Shown in pieces: positions 1-9,286 of a stretch of DNA of 64,000 nt. The number at the start of each line of letters is the position of its first letter. Within the stretch, counting starts at the first letter, position 1. This stretch comes from Stigmatella ashevillena (GTDB taxonomy: Bacteria; Myxococcota; Myxococcia; Myxococcales; Myxococcaceae): assembly GCF_028368975.1 (NCBI RefSeq), contig NZ_JAQNDM010000002.1:5264425-5328424 (forward strand), in the 5' to 3' direction. Made by a program: the position numbers and the translations under genes. The notes beneath the pieces were generated by a model. That model was given only the letters and a program-made list of their open reading frames with translations. It did not search any database and was not told where the DNA came from.

Positions 1-2102
1 CGGGCATAGAGGCCTCCATCGAAGCTGCCGTGGGTGAAGTTCACATGGGCGTTGGGGGCCAGCAGCGTGCCCCACAAGCCGTAACCCTGAGCGTTGATGG
101 ACGTGGCATCCACGAAGTTGAAGAGGACCCCGCGCTGATCGATGCCGCCGCTGAACGAGTGGCCCCCCGCGAGCGTGGCCGAGGCGCCCCGGATGTTGAG
201 CACCGCCAGGGAGCCCGCGGGCGCGTCGATGGACAGCAACACGGCGCCGGTGAAGTCACTGGCATTCACGTTGAAGACATTCACATCGGGCGCGGAGCCA
301 CTCAGCATGAGGCCTCCCCAGGACTCGCGCCGGGTGATGCCATTGGCGGACAGGCTGGCCAGCCGGGTGGACAGCGCGCGCACCTCGGCCCCCCGAGCGG
401 CGAAGTCCACGGGAGTGCCCTGGGCGGGAGCGCCCCGGACATACGTCACGTTGCCGGCGCTGTAGGTCCCGCCATACGCGGCATCGCCCCAGACCCCACC
501 GTGAGAGAGCGTCAAATTCCCGCCGGCCACCAGCACGGGCGCGGTGTCCGAGGACGGCAGCTTCCAGCCCACGGAGAAGTTCGTCATGGAGATGTTGCCA
601 CCGGCCGCCACGCGGCCCTCCACATCCGTGCCCAGAGTGTAGTCCCCCGTCACGAACACGTTGTAGTCATTCAGGCGGACTTCGATGCACGCGGGCGGAG
701 GCAGACACTCCAGGGTCACCGGCGCCGAGGTGGCGTTGTTGCCCTCGCTGCACTCCAGCTCACGCCCATGGCCCGTGCCATCGTCATCCGCCACGGCGAA
801 GACGTCGACCGCCCCACCCGACGCGGGGTTCAGCACGATCGAGGCCACGGCCTGAGCACCCGCAGGGATTCCCGCCGCCACCGTGGCCACCCCGAGCAGG
901 GTGCCGCCGGAGGCCGGAGCACCGGCGTAGAAGGCCACCTTGAGCCCCGCCGCCACCGGGGAAGGTCCCGCGTTGGCCACCTGGACGCTCAGCGTGAAGT
1001 CCTGCGTGGCCGCATCACACGTGCCCGTCACCTGCGAGGCCGTGAGATCCACCGGCCCGGGGCAGGAATCACACACATCGCCCAGCCCGTCGCCATCGGC
1101 ATCCGCCTGGCCCGGGTTGGGCGTGGACGGGCAGTTGTCGTTCTCGTCACAGACGCCATCGCCGTCGCCATCCGTGCACTCGTCACAGGCATCCCCGAAG
1201 CCGTCGCCATCGGAGTCCGTCTGGTCCGGGTTGGGAACGGACAGGCAGTTGTCATCCTCATCCAACACCCCATCCCCGTCGCTGTCGCTGGAGAAACCGT
1301 TGCGGCAGCACGCCACGCCACCCGTCGAGGGGTTGGAGTGCACCACGGCGAAGGTCTCGCAATAGCCCGTGTCATCGGCACTGCCCGGCAGATTGCAGGC
1401 CCAGCCCTGGCTCGCGATGCCCTGGCAGAGGTTCTCCGAGAACCGGTTGAGCGGGTTGCAGGCTCCGGACGGGATCGAGCCATAGTTGCCACAGCCAAAC
1501 ACGTCATTGGAGACATGCTCCGTCTGCAGACACCCCACCGCGCAGGTGCGCGAGGTGCACGCCGCGTCGACCCGCGTCCCGGTGGCGCACGCGCCGCAGC
1601 CGGTGCTGCTCTGACGGGTGAGGAAAAACAGCGGCGGATCGCTGGGCTTCGTCGCGCCCCCACATCCGGACACCGAGGCCCGCTGCACGTCGTTTGCGTC
1701 CAGACAGACATGCCAACCGGGCGCGCACAGGTCGGCGACGTTGCAGCCTGCACCCGAGCGGTTGCTGCCATCATCGCCCGCGCCCCGCCCACAGGCCGGG
1801 TTGCGGGTGTCCTGAGGCACCATGCCCGGACAGTCCGGGGCCTCCGCCGGAGCGAACAACGACACACCGGGAACCGTCCAGGCACCGCCACAGCCGGCGA
1901 TGTTGGGGTAGGACGCGACATCCGTGAACCCCTCCCGCTGGCCGTCCGCGCAACCATTGGCGTTCACCAGGGACGTGACGGACGCCAGGTTTCCACGCGA
2001 GGCCGTATCCCCCTCGTCCTGTGTGGGCCCGCAACCCAAGACAATCAATTCCAGTGAGACGAGGACTGAAAGGACAGTCCGCGAAAAACGACTTGAAAGC
2101 AT
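1..2102 (-). CDS. Choice-of-anchor A family lipoprotein with thrombospondin type 3 repeats (3' end beyond window)
   Basis: The frame is open from the ATG at 2102 to the left edge, so about 700 residues are visible and the C-terminus is missing. The N-terminus is a lipoprotein signal with the lipobox Cys at residue 24. Residues 50-270 are Cys-rich. Residues 272-345 carry Asp-rich DxDGDG calcium-binding thrombospondin type 3 repeats. Residues 350-470 look like a CARDB-type beta domain. From about residue 475 the sequence matches the choice-of-anchor A domain (DYNVFVTGDY, then VEGRVAAGGN). This combination is typical of surface-anchored proteins, so a cell-envelope or matrix role is likely, but no enzymatic role is visible. 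It lies 82 bp downstream of the dikinase-like gene on the same strand. Confidence 0.8.
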   Translation of the reverse strand, partial: MLSSRFSRTVLSVLVSLELIVLGCGPTQDEGDTASRGNLASVTSLVNANGCADGQREGFTDVASYPNIAGCGGAWTVPGVSLFAPAEAPDCPGMVPQDTRNPACGRGAGDDGSNRSGAGCNVADLCAPGWHVCLDANDVQRASVSGCGGATKPSDPPLFFLTRQSSTGCGACATGTRVDAACTSRTCAVGCLQTEHVSNDVFGCGNYGSIPSGACNPLNRFSENLCQGIASQGWACNLPGSADDTGYCETFAVVHSNPSTGGVACCRNGFSSDSDGDGVLDEDDNCLSVPNPDQTDSDGDGFGDACDECTDGDGDGVCDENDNCPSTPNPGQADADGDGLGDVCDSCPGPVDLTASQVTGTCDAATQDFTLSVQVANAGPSPVAAGLKVAFYAGAPASGGTLLGVATVAAGIPAGAQAVASIVLNPASGGAVDVFAVADDDGTGHGRELECSEGNNATSAPVTLECLPPPACIEVRLNDYNVFVTGDYTLGTDVEGRVAAGGNISMTNFSVGWKLPSSDTAPVLVAGGNLTLSHGGVWGDAAYGGTYSAGNVTYVRGAPAQGTPVDFAARGAEVRALSTRLASLSANGITRRESWGGLMLSGSAPDVNVFNVNASDFTGAVLLSIDAPAGSLAVLNIRGASATLAGGHSFSGGIDQRGVLFNFVDATSINAQGYGLWGTLLAPNAHVNFTHGSFDGGLYA

Positions 2103-2184
2103 ATGCCGTCCAGGGCCTTTAAAAACTCACGCCCTGTGTTAATTCATCGCTCTTTGCGTTCAATGCCGTCAAGACAATCCAGTC

Positions 2185-4113
2185 TCAATGCACTGCGTCG
2201 ATGAAGGGACGAGCCTGGACAATCCAGACTTTATTGCCTTCCAGGACCCATTCGATGTCCAGCGGGCCGCTGCGAGGGAACACCTTCACCAGCTTCGCGG
2301 CCACCAGCGCCAGCTCCCGGGCGCGCACCTCCGAGAGCACAGGCTCGGCGGCCCCCGTGGGCACTTCCTTGAGCCCGCCCTGCGCGTCGAACACGAGCAT
2401 CGTCGCATCCTCCGAGCGAGACACCACCCGGGCCCCCGGGTAACGGATGTCATAGAGCACCTGCTCGGGAACAGTCGTCCCCGACACCACGCTCAGCCCC
2501 AGCCCGCGCTTGGCGTTGATGGTGAAGGTATGGTTGTCACTCACATCATAGAGGTTCTTCGTTACCAGCACGCCGGCGGAGGTGGCATCGACGCCCGTCT
2601 GCACGAGCACCGCCGAGAACACCGCCGAGGACGGGATGCCAAAGCGGCGGCGCTCCTCCACGGCGTGGAAGTTCCACAGGGAAGCCCAGACTTGCTTGAT
2701 GGCCGCACCGAGGGCCTCTCGCCCCACCACGTTGGGCACCGTGTCGTAGAGGCCCGCGCCGTTGAAGCCCTTCAAGTCCTCGGCGTTGGTGGAGGAGCGC
2801 ACGAAGACGCCCTTGCCGCCCAACCGGTCGCGCACCCGCGCCTCCACCGCGTCCAGCAGCGCCGCGTCGAGGGGCGCCGCGGTGACACGGGCCCGGAAAG
2901 CCTCCAGTTGCGCCTTGCGCCAGGCGGCCTCCTGCTGGAAGCGCGGCTCGGCCAGCAGGGCCTCCAGCGCGGTGTCGAGCCCGTGGCGTTGCAGGTGCTC
3001 CCGGTAGAAGACGAAGGGGATGCCAAACCCTTCCGGCACGGAGATCTCCCGTCCCCGAAGCCGGAGAATCTCTCCCAGGTTGGCCGCCTTGGTCCCGAAG
3101 AGCCGGGCATCCTGGGCGCGCATCCGTTGAAGCGGGCGCAGTTCCCGGACCTTCAGGTTGGCGGCGGGAACCCGCACCGTGCGCGCGGACTCGCGGGTCC
3201 GCTTCCAGGCTTCGGCCTCCCGCTCGGTGGCGGGGCGCAGGGTGTGCGTGGCGCCGCGGACTTCGAGTTGCACCAACTGCCCGTCCAGGGCGGCATAGCG
3301 CGTGACGGCGTCCTTGAGGGTGGCATTGGGAATGCCCCAGGCGCGGGCGCGCAGGTTCACATGGGACAGGGGGGTGGAGAACCGAGTGGAGAGCACCCCC
3401 GCCACGGGCGGCAGGTCCGGATAGGACTCCTGGAGGACGACGATGTCCTCGGGCTCGAAGAGGAGCGAGTCATAGGACGTGCCCACTGGGACGATGCGCA
3501 GGCGGCCCGTGGCCTTGCCCAGGTTGAAGGGCCGGTAGTCGGACTGCTTGTAGAGCGAGTCACTGGTGACGGTGGGGATGTCGGTCAGCTCCGCGAGCAG
3601 AGCCTCCTGCCGCGTGGAGTCCGGCCGGAACGACAGATCCTGGATGAAGAACGTCTCCCGGAGACGCTGGCGGGTGCGGCGCACGTCCACGGCGCGGATC
3701 TTGTCGCTCTCCCAGTAGCTGAAGGTCCACTGGTTCGCGGTCCGGTGGTGGGTGATGTAGCCCAGGATGTAGCTGGGCTTGTCCTCGCGGTAGTTCTGGA
3801 AATAGGAGGTCCGCTCGGTGTCACTCATCGGCCGGCGCAGGATGGCGCGGATGACGAAGTCCTGGTGCAGCCGGAAGAGGTTGACGTCGAAGTAGTAGAC
3901 GCGGTCCGTCTTCACATCGATGAGGAACTTGCCGACCTCCTCGGTCTCCACCGGGTGGGCATAGAGGGAGAAGGTGGCCGCGTCGCGAATCTCGTGCACG
4001 TACGGCGAATGCTTCCGAGGAGCCCCAGCCGTGGAGGGCAGGGCCAGCAGGAGTCCCAGCACTCCCAGGAGGCGGAGGCCCGGAGACACAAGAAACGGTG
4101 CGGACGGTCGCAT
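2185..4113 (-). CDS. Exported PEP/pyruvate-binding domain protein (phosphohistidine swivelling domain plus ATP-grasp)
   Basis: This 642-residue protein resembles pyruvate phosphate dikinase, PEP synthase and glucan water dikinases. A swivelling phosphohistidine-type segment comes first (PLSHVNLRARAWGIPNA, His251). The ATP-grasp-like pyruvate/PEP-binding domain follows, with FGTKAANLGE at 339-348, RSSTNAEDL at 439-447, and a DIEW motif near the end that is expected to bind metal/ATP. Residues 1-31 look like a cleavable signal peptide (hydrophobic core LLGVLGLLLALP, then STAGA). That is odd, because ATP is not expected outside the cytoplasm. The order His domain then ATP-grasp is the reverse of classical PPDK. 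The substrate is unknown. The next gene on this strand is the choice-of-anchor A lipoprotein. Confidence 0.75.
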   Translation of the reverse strand: MRPSAPFLVSPGLRLLGVLGLLLALPSTAGAPRKHSPYVHEIRDAATFSLYAHPVETEEVGKFLIDVKTDRVYYFDVNLFRLHQDFVIRAILRRPMSDTERTSYFQNYREDKPSYILGYITHHRTANQWTFSYWESDKIRAVDVRRTRQRLRETFFIQDLSFRPDSTRQEALLAELTDIPTVTSDSLYKQSDYRPFNLGKATGRLRIVPVGTSYDSLLFEPEDIVVLQESYPDLPPVAGVLSTRFSTPLSHVNLRARAWGIPNATLKDAVTRYAALDGQLVQLEVRGATHTLRPATEREAEAWKRTRESARTVRVPAANLKVRELRPLQRMRAQDARLFGTKAANLGEILRLRGREISVPEGFGIPFVFYREHLQRHGLDTALEALLAEPRFQQEAAWRKAQLEAFRARVTAAPLDAALLDAVEARVRDRLGGKGVFVRSSTNAEDLKGFNGAGLYDTVPNVVGREALGAAIKQVWASLWNFHAVEERRRFGIPSSAVFSAVLVQTGVDATSAGVLVTKNLYDVSDNHTFTINAKRGLGLSVVSGTTVPEQVLYDIRYPGARVVSRSEDATMLVFDAQGGLKEVPTGAAEPVLSEVRARELALVAAKLVKVFPRSGPLDIEWVLEGNKVWIVQARPFIDAVH

Positions 4114-4254
4114 GGCCCGCGCAGTGTAGCGTGACCCGCTCCTCCCGCGCTGACAGGTGGCGTCAAAGGGCCTGCCTGCACGGCCGCCACAAGGACTTCA
4201 ACGCCAATGGAAGGATGTCGAGATCATCCACCTCTGAAGTGATACTCCCTGGGT

Positions 4255-5517
4255 GTGAGCAACCCCTTTGCGCAGCTTGGCCTCTCGCCCACGTCCCTCG
4301 AAGCCTTGCAGCGGGCGCGCTTCACGCAGCCCACCCCCATCCAGGCGCGGGCCATCCCTCCGGCCCTGGAGGGCAAGGATCTCGTGGGGTGTGCGGCCAC
4401 CGGAACGGGCAAGACGGCGGCCTACGTGCTGCCCCTGGTGGAGCGCTTCTCGGGACGAAAGGGGCTCCTCGCACTGGTGCTGGCGCCCACGCGGGAATTG
4501 GTACAGCAGATCGCCGAGCCGGTGCGCCTCTTCGCCGAGCCGCATGGCCTGACCCACGCCGTCGTCGTGGGCGGCGAGGACATGGCGGCCCAGGTGGAGG
4601 CCTTGAAGGAGCGCCCCACCTTCCTCCTGGCCACGCCGGGCCGGCTGGTGGACCTGATGGCGTCCCAGTCCGTGACGTTCCCCCAGTTGGAGGCGTTGGT
4701 GCTGGACGAGGCGGACCGGATGCTGGACATGGGGTTCCAGTTCCAGATTGAGACCATCCTGAAGGCCCTGCCCCGGCGGAGGCAGACGCTGCTGTTCTCG
4801 GCGACGCTGGGGCCGGATGTCGCGCGCTTCGCCCGGGAGCGGCTGTACCGGCCCGTGCGCGTGGAAGTCACGCGCAGCGGCACCCCCGCCGAGCGCGCCG
4901 AGCAACGGCTGTACTCCGTGAAGGCGGAGGAGAAATCCGCGCTGCTGCTCACGCTGATGCGGAAGAACGAGGGCACGGCGCTCATCTTCACCCGGACGAA
5001 GGAGCGCGCGGACAAGGTGCACAAGGCGCTGCAACGCGCGGGATACCCGTGCGATGTGCTGCACGCGGACCGCACCCAGAGCCAGCGCAAGCAGGCGCTG
5101 GACGCCTTCCGCCAGGGCACGTGCCGTTGCCTGGTGGCCACGGACATCGCGGCGCGAGGGCTGGACGTGGAGGACGTGGGGCACGTCATCAACTACGACT
5201 TGCCGCACGCGCCGGAAGACTACGTGCACCGCATCGGGCGCACCGCGCGGGCACAGGCCAGTGGGGTGGCCACCACGTTCGCCACTCCGAGAGATGCCCC
5301 CACGCTGGCGCGCATCGAGAGCATCATGCGCACGAAGGTTCCGCGCCTGCCGGTGCCGCGCGAGGACCCTGTCTTCCAAGAGGAGTGGCAGCGCCACCTG
5401 GCCGCCCAGAAGGACCCGGGCCCTCCCCAGAAGGACCACGGCGTCTCGAAACGCACGCCAGACCAGGCCCCTGGGCGTCATGCCCTCACGCACAAGACAC
5501 GGCGCAAATCGCCGTAG
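4255..5517 (+). CDS. DEAD-box ATP-dependent RNA helicase (RhlE-like)
   Basis: 420 residues with every core DEAD-box motif in order: Q motif FTQPTPIQ (23-30), Walker A AATGTGKT (47-54), PTREL (78-82), DEAD (151-154), SAT (182-184), and motif VI HRIGRTAR (325-332). The basic tail after about residue 370 (KTRRKSP at the end) fits RNA binding. These proteins unwind RNA during ribosome assembly or mRNA decay, and RhlE is the closest well-known relative by layout. The GTG at 4255 is the first start that gives the normal N-terminus directly before the Q motif. The gene is convergent with the immunity gene, whose stop is only 12 bp away. Confidence 0.93.
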   Translation: MSNPFAQLGLSPTSLEALQRARFTQPTPIQARAIPPALEGKDLVGCAATGTGKTAAYVLPLVERFSGRKGLLALVLAPTRELVQQIAEPVRLFAEPHGLTHAVVVGGEDMAAQVEALKERPTFLLATPGRLVDLMASQSVTFPQLEALVLDEADRMLDMGFQFQIETILKALPRRRQTLLFSATLGPDVARFARERLYRPVRVEVTRSGTPAERAEQRLYSVKAEEKSALLLTLMRKNEGTALIFTRTKERADKVHKALQRAGYPCDVLHADRTQSQRKQALDAFRQGTCRCLVATDIAARGLDVEDVGHVINYDLPHAPEDYVHRIGRTARAQASGVATTFATPRDAPTLARIESIMRTKVPRLPVPREDPVFQEEWQRHLAAQKDPGPPQKDHGVSKRTPDQAPGRHALTHKTRRKSP

Positions 5518-5529
5518 CCTACCCTTGGA

Positions 5530-6150
5530 TTAAAGAATCACGTCCGTGTGGCCTTCGAGCAAAGCCCTGATCTGCTCTTCACGGACGCCCGCCTCCTGAG
5601 CCAATTCCGCTGCCGAGAAGGTGATGGCAGCGGTCGTCTCCGGGTCCGTCCCCGCCGTGGTAAACCAAGCATGAAGCGCTTGTGGCCAGGGGATGGCGGC
5701 AAACTCTTGCCTCCTCCGAAATGGCTCCAGAATGGTGAAATGGGGCCATCGCGGAAAGCGCAGCGTGTGGGGGTCACATCCGACGAACCGGCACGCATGG
5801 AGGTGCGCCGCGGTGAAGTCGCAATCCTCAATGCCGCCCACCTCCCGATGGGGCAGCCCGGGCTCTGGCAGGTTCCCGAAATCGCACCCCAAGAAGCGCC
5901 CTGTGAAGCGGCAACCTTTTAAATGGGCCTCGTACCAAGCGAGATCCTTCAGCTCTCTCTTCACCTCCAAAGAGCAATCCATGAGTTTCAGCCCGTTGAG
6001 CAGCAGGCGCCTCGTGGGCACTTGCAGCACGAGCGTACACGAGCGAAGCAGGAGATTGGGACCAAGGTAATAAAGAGCATTCTTGTCGCGGAATTCCAGC
6101 CGCTCATTCTCGATAACCTGATTCTTGAAGATGACGTTATTGAGCCACAT
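5530..6150 (-). CDS. Pentapeptide-like immunity protein paired with the SitA5-like toxin (SitI candidate)
   Basis: 206 residues. Residues 65-130 contain irregular pentapeptide-type repeats (LKGCRF, LGCDF, IEDCDF, LHACRF), a fold used by several cytoplasmic immunity and resistance proteins. It has no signal peptide, as expected for an antidote that acts inside the cell. The ATG at 6150 follows the purine-rich GAGGGGCGAAGAG and lies 12 bp after the toxin stop codon, so the two genes should be co-transcribed. The immunity role is inferred from gene order: in Myxococcus xanthus the sitI gene sits directly downstream of sitA. I cannot identify a named immunity family. Confidence 0.7.
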   Translation of the reverse strand: MWLNNVIFKNQVIENERLEFRDKNALYYLGPNLLLRSCTLVLQVPTRRLLLNGLKLMDCSLEVKRELKDLAWYEAHLKGCRFTGRFLGCDFGNLPEPGLPHREVGGIEDCDFTAAHLHACRFVGCDPHTLRFPRWPHFTILEPFRRRQEFAAIPWPQALHAWFTTAGTDPETTAAITFSAAELAQEAGVREEQIRALLEGHTDVIL

Positions 6151-6162
6151 GCTCTTCGCCCC

Positions 6163-7644
6163 TCAGAAACCGATCATCCGGAAAAGCTCTTCCGCGATTC
6201 GTCGGCCGTGCCTCCCCATGTTTGAGTCCGTTCCCGTGAGAAGTTCGTACCGGTAGCCTGTTGTCGGGTCGATCGCATCGACTCCCCGGGAGCTCCACTT
6301 CAGGTTTTCAAACTGTCTCGCGACCTCTCGATGCACAAAACGTCCCCGAGCCTCACGCTCCAAGAGGTTTGCCTTCCAGTATTCCCCCTTGGCTTTGGCG
6401 CTCTCGATGGCTTGCGCTTCTCTCCTGCTCATGGCGCTTGGATGCCACCGGCTGGCCACCTCCCTGGCGGCGGCTTGGAGCTGGTCACCCACAGGATCTT
6501 TCGTTGGGATGTCCTTCGCCAGCCTGTTGGCGGGTACGTGCCAACGCTGACCGTTGATGAACACCTGCCGGTTGCCTCCCTGGTGACGAATGATGGTGGT
6601 GGCACCCGCCCGTGCCTCCACTGCCGCGGCGGTCCTTCTACCGAGGCTGCGCACCATGAGCGTGACAGTCCCCTCAGCTGGGACGGCGACTGCCTCCAGC
6701 GCTGACGCCATGGACAGGCTCGCGCCCTGCGCCTGCGCGTGCTCCGCCGCGCGCTCGAAACCGGGCAGCTTCGACAGCTTTTGTGAGAAATGCGCCGCGC
6801 CCCCGCTCAGCGCTGCCGTCACCACGAGCATGACCACCCGCGCCGTGTTTTCCCCCATGACCGCTGAAAACCGCGCCCCGGCCACCTTTAACTGATCGAA
6901 GGTGGTGGCCCGGTCGGAGTCCTGTACCAGCTGTGCCCATCCGTTCATCAGGCTCCACACCGTGTCCACGCCCAACCAAGCAATGAACGCCAGTGTCATG
7001 AGCGCGGCCACGCCTTTGGAGACGGGTTCGGGCATGGCCCACAGCATGAAGTAGACCATGGCGGTCCCTATCAATAGGCTCAACACCGCCTGAGGGCTCA
7101 CCATCTGCCGCAGTGAGTGACTTGTTTCGTTGAGCACCGAGCCGAAGGCGAATGCCAGCGCCAGCGTGCGGCGATCCTCCCTGTCCAAGCGGGGCCCATC
7201 TGCCAGCAGCCCAATACAGTCGCCTCTTTGATAATGCTCGGCGCAGAGGCGTTCGTACTGGGCCACCAGGGCCGCATTGGACGGAGCCGACAGGGGACTG
7301 CCCTCCTCCGACGGCACCATCCGCACCACGCGCCCGGACTCCACCTCCGCCAGTACCTCAGCCTGCAGCTCTCTCTCCAGCAGCCAGCTTGCCGTCTCCC
7401 GCGGTCGCTCCGAAGGGGGCACTTCCCGGATCAGCTTCCGAAGGGCCTTCTGAAAATCCTCTGCATCCACTTCCACCGGCTCAATCGTCACCGCCCCTAC
7501 AGTGAGCACTCGCACTTCATATTGGATCGCGGCCAGCTCCGCCTGATGCGGTTCCGAGGCGGGCATCCGTGGCGTGCCAGCGCATGCCGCCAGGACGGCC
7601 AGCAGCACCGCACTTACTTGGCGAAGCAGCACAGCCACCTCCAT
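6163..7644 (-). CDS. SitA5-family polymorphic lipoprotein toxin (TIGR02269-like)
   Basis: 493 residues. A lipoprotein signal ends at Cys21 (VLAACAGTP). The middle region matches the myxobacterial TIGR02269/SitA5 family: YERLCAEHYQRGDCIGLLADGP, then a membrane-spanning block (about 180-235) containing MVSPQAVLSLL and LPEPVSKG-like MPEPVSKGVAALMTL, then WLGVDTVWSLMNGW. The family is known to be transferred between cells by outer-membrane exchange, with a variable C-terminal toxin domain. Here the toxin part (about 350-493) ends in GVDAIDPTTGYRYELLTGTD and SNMGRHGRRIAEE, which suggests a nuclease, although the fold is not proven. The cognate immunity gene follows 12 bp downstream. Confidence 0.82.
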   Translation of the reverse strand: MEVAVLLRQVSAVLLAVLAACAGTPRMPASEPHQAELAAIQYEVRVLTVGAVTIEPVEVDAEDFQKALRKLIREVPPSERPRETASWLLERELQAEVLAEVESGRVVRMVPSEEGSPLSAPSNAALVAQYERLCAEHYQRGDCIGLLADGPRLDREDRRTLALAFAFGSVLNETSHSLRQMVSPQAVLSLLIGTAMVYFMLWAMPEPVSKGVAALMTLAFIAWLGVDTVWSLMNGWAQLVQDSDRATTFDQLKVAGARFSAVMGENTARVVMLVVTAALSGGAAHFSQKLSKLPGFERAAEHAQAQGASLSMASALEAVAVPAEGTVTLMVRSLGRRTAAAVEARAGATTIIRHQGGNRQVFINGQRWHVPANRLAKDIPTKDPVGDQLQAAAREVASRWHPSAMSRREAQAIESAKAKGEYWKANLLEREARGRFVHREVARQFENLKWSSRGVDAIDPTTGYRYELLTGTDSNMGRHGRRIAEELFRMIGF

Positions 7645-7699
7645 GGGACACAGGGGAACTCCTCTTGTAGGCAGTCAAGCAGCCCTCGTCAATGCGCCC

Positions 7700-8728
7700 T
7701 CACACGGGCGCCAGCACGGTCTTGCCAATCGCCCGGCCCGTCTCGCTCAGCGCATGGGCCTCGGCCAGCGCCGCCACCGTCCAGAGAAGTTTCTTCACCA
7801 GGGGGGTGCGCAGCGTCCCGGCGTCCAACAGCATGGAGACGTGGTCCAGGATCGCGCCCTGCGCCTCTGGAGACACCCGGAGCATGGAGCGCGCGAACAT
7901 CGCCTCGAACACCACCGAGATGCGGCGCTGGAACAGAGGCGCGAGGTTCACAGGCTTGGTGATGGGCTGGATGCAGCACATCTTTCCCAAGGGCGCCAGG
8001 AGCGCCGTCAGCGCCTCGAAGTGGGTGTTCGGATCCGCGGTGTTCAGAACATAGTCCACCGAGGCAATCCCAGACGCGGAGAGCTGCTCCTTCATGTTCT
8101 TATAATGGTCAATCACCACAGACGCGCCCATCTTCCGGCAATGCTCCGCGCTCTCCCGCCGTGACGCTGTCGCCACCACCTGGAGGCCACACACGCGTGA
8201 GAGGATTTGGATGGCCATGGTGCCCACCCCACCCGCCCCGCCCACGACCAGGGCCCGCTGGGGATTGCCAAGACGCGGCTCGCGGGGAATGCCACACCCT
8301 TCGATCATGCCCTCCCAGACGGTGAGGGCCGCCAGCGGAACGGCAGCGGACTCCGCGAAAGACAGCGAGGCGGGCTTGTGCCCCGCGAGGCGGGAGTCGA
8401 CCGCCACATACTCGGCATGACAGCCCCTGCGGGTCAGATCTCCCGCGAAGAAGACCTCGTCTCCCGGACGGAAACGCCCGCCCACCGCCGAGCCCACCTC
8501 TTCCACCATGCCGGCCCCGTCCCAGCCCGTGACGACAACAGCCTCCTGCTGGAGTTGGCCGACCCCGCCCACATTGGCGCGGACCTGCGTGTCCGCAGGG
8601 TTGATGCCCACGGCCTTGACGCGCACCAACAGGTCCGTGACCCGGAGCTCGGGGACTGGAAGGGACACCTCCTTCAGCACCTCCGTCCCTCCGAACTGCG
8701 TCTGTCCCAGCGCCTTCATCATCCTCAT
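7700..8728 (-). CDS. NADPH-dependent medium-chain dehydrogenase/reductase, quinone oxidoreductase-like
   Basis: 342 residues from the ATG at 8728, which follows a good ribosome-binding site (GGGGAGG, 9 nt upstream). A longer frame reading up to 9088 exists but would run antisense through the adjacent lipoprotein gene. The N-terminal GroES-like domain contains VKAVGINPADTQVRAN. The Rossmann domain has the nucleotide-binding motif VGGAGGVGTMAIQIL. There is no structural-zinc Cys cluster, so it belongs with the zinc-free quinone oxidoreductase/enoyl reductase branch. It should reduce quinones or enones with NADPH in the cytoplasm. Its stop lies 55 bp before the SitA5-like gene on the same strand. 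Confidence 0.85.
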   Translation of the reverse strand: MRMMKALGQTQFGGTEVLKEVSLPVPELRVTDLLVRVKAVGINPADTQVRANVGGVGQLQQEAVVVTGWDGAGMVEEVGSAVGGRFRPGDEVFFAGDLTRRGCHAEYVAVDSRLAGHKPASLSFAESAAVPLAALTVWEGMIEGCGIPREPRLGNPQRALVVGGAGGVGTMAIQILSRVCGLQVVATASRRESAEHCRKMGASVVIDHYKNMKEQLSASGIASVDYVLNTADPNTHFEALTALLAPLGKMCCIQPITKPVNLAPLFQRRISVVFEAMFARSMLRVSPEAQGAILDHVSMLLDAGTLRTPLVKKLLWTVAALAEAHALSETGRAIGKTVLAPV

Positions 8729-8926
8729 GCGTGTTGGCCTCCCCAAGAGCAGGTGGGACGCAAGCACCAAGGCGCCGTCCGCCAAACAGAAAAACCCCAC
8801 GGGCCTCAACTTTTTGAGAAAGGGCGGGGCTCCCGCTTCGCTAACAGGGGAAAATCTGGCGAAAAACCCGTGGCCCGCGCCTTGCTGTGGCGCTCGCTCT
8901 TCTCTCTCTCTAAAGGAAGGCATGCG

Positions 8927-9286
8927 ATGACCCGACTGCTGCTGTGTGTACTGGCCTTGAGCGCCGCGAGCGCCTGCAACAGCGACGCGCAGGAACCCAT
9001 GCGTCAGGGCCGGTTGGCCTTGCGCTCGGGCGAGTCGGTGGGCGGGATGGCCGAGTGTGGCGTGGACCTGCCCTCCTGTCCCACGCATCTGAGCTGTGTG
9101 GCCTTCACCCTGGACGGCGTGAGTCAGGCGCGCTGTGTGGATCCCGAGGTCATCTGCACCGAGGTCCTCTCGTGTACGGGCGGGACCTCTTGCGCCATCT
9201 TGGAGTCCTACCCCAGCCGGGTGGTGTGCTCCGGCACCTGCAAGGGCGACGACTGCGACGGGTCCGTGTCAAACTCGGGGCCATGA
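8927..9286 (+). CDS. Small Cys-rich lipoprotein, unknown function
   Basis: 119 residues from the ATG at 8927, preceded by AAAGGAAGG. The first ATG at 8922 is followed at once by a stop, which settles the choice. The signal peptide LLLCVLALSAASAC ends in a lipobox Cys. The mature part has about ten cysteines in a pattern resembling extracellular disulfide-rich domains (CGVDLPSCPTHLSC, CTEVLSCTGGTSC, CSGTCKGDDC). Its stop overlaps the start of the DUF885 gene as ATGA, so the two are translationally coupled and may act together at the cell surface. No family is recognised. Confidence 0.72.
   Translation: MTRLLLCVLALSAASACNSDAQEPMRQGRLALRSGESVGGMAECGVDLPSCPTHLSCVAFTLDGVSQARCVDPEVICTEVLSCTGGTSCAILESYPSRVVCSGTCKGDDCDGSVSNSGP

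Noticed and set aside
30-2057. Plus-strand open frame of 675 codons
   Set aside because: It mirrors the minus-strand choice-of-anchor lipoprotein, whose frame carries clear TSP3 repeats.
8728-9088. N-terminal extension of the MDR reductase
   Set aside because: The extension runs antisense through the small lipoprotein gene and lacks homology; a strong ribosome-binding site marks the start at 8728.
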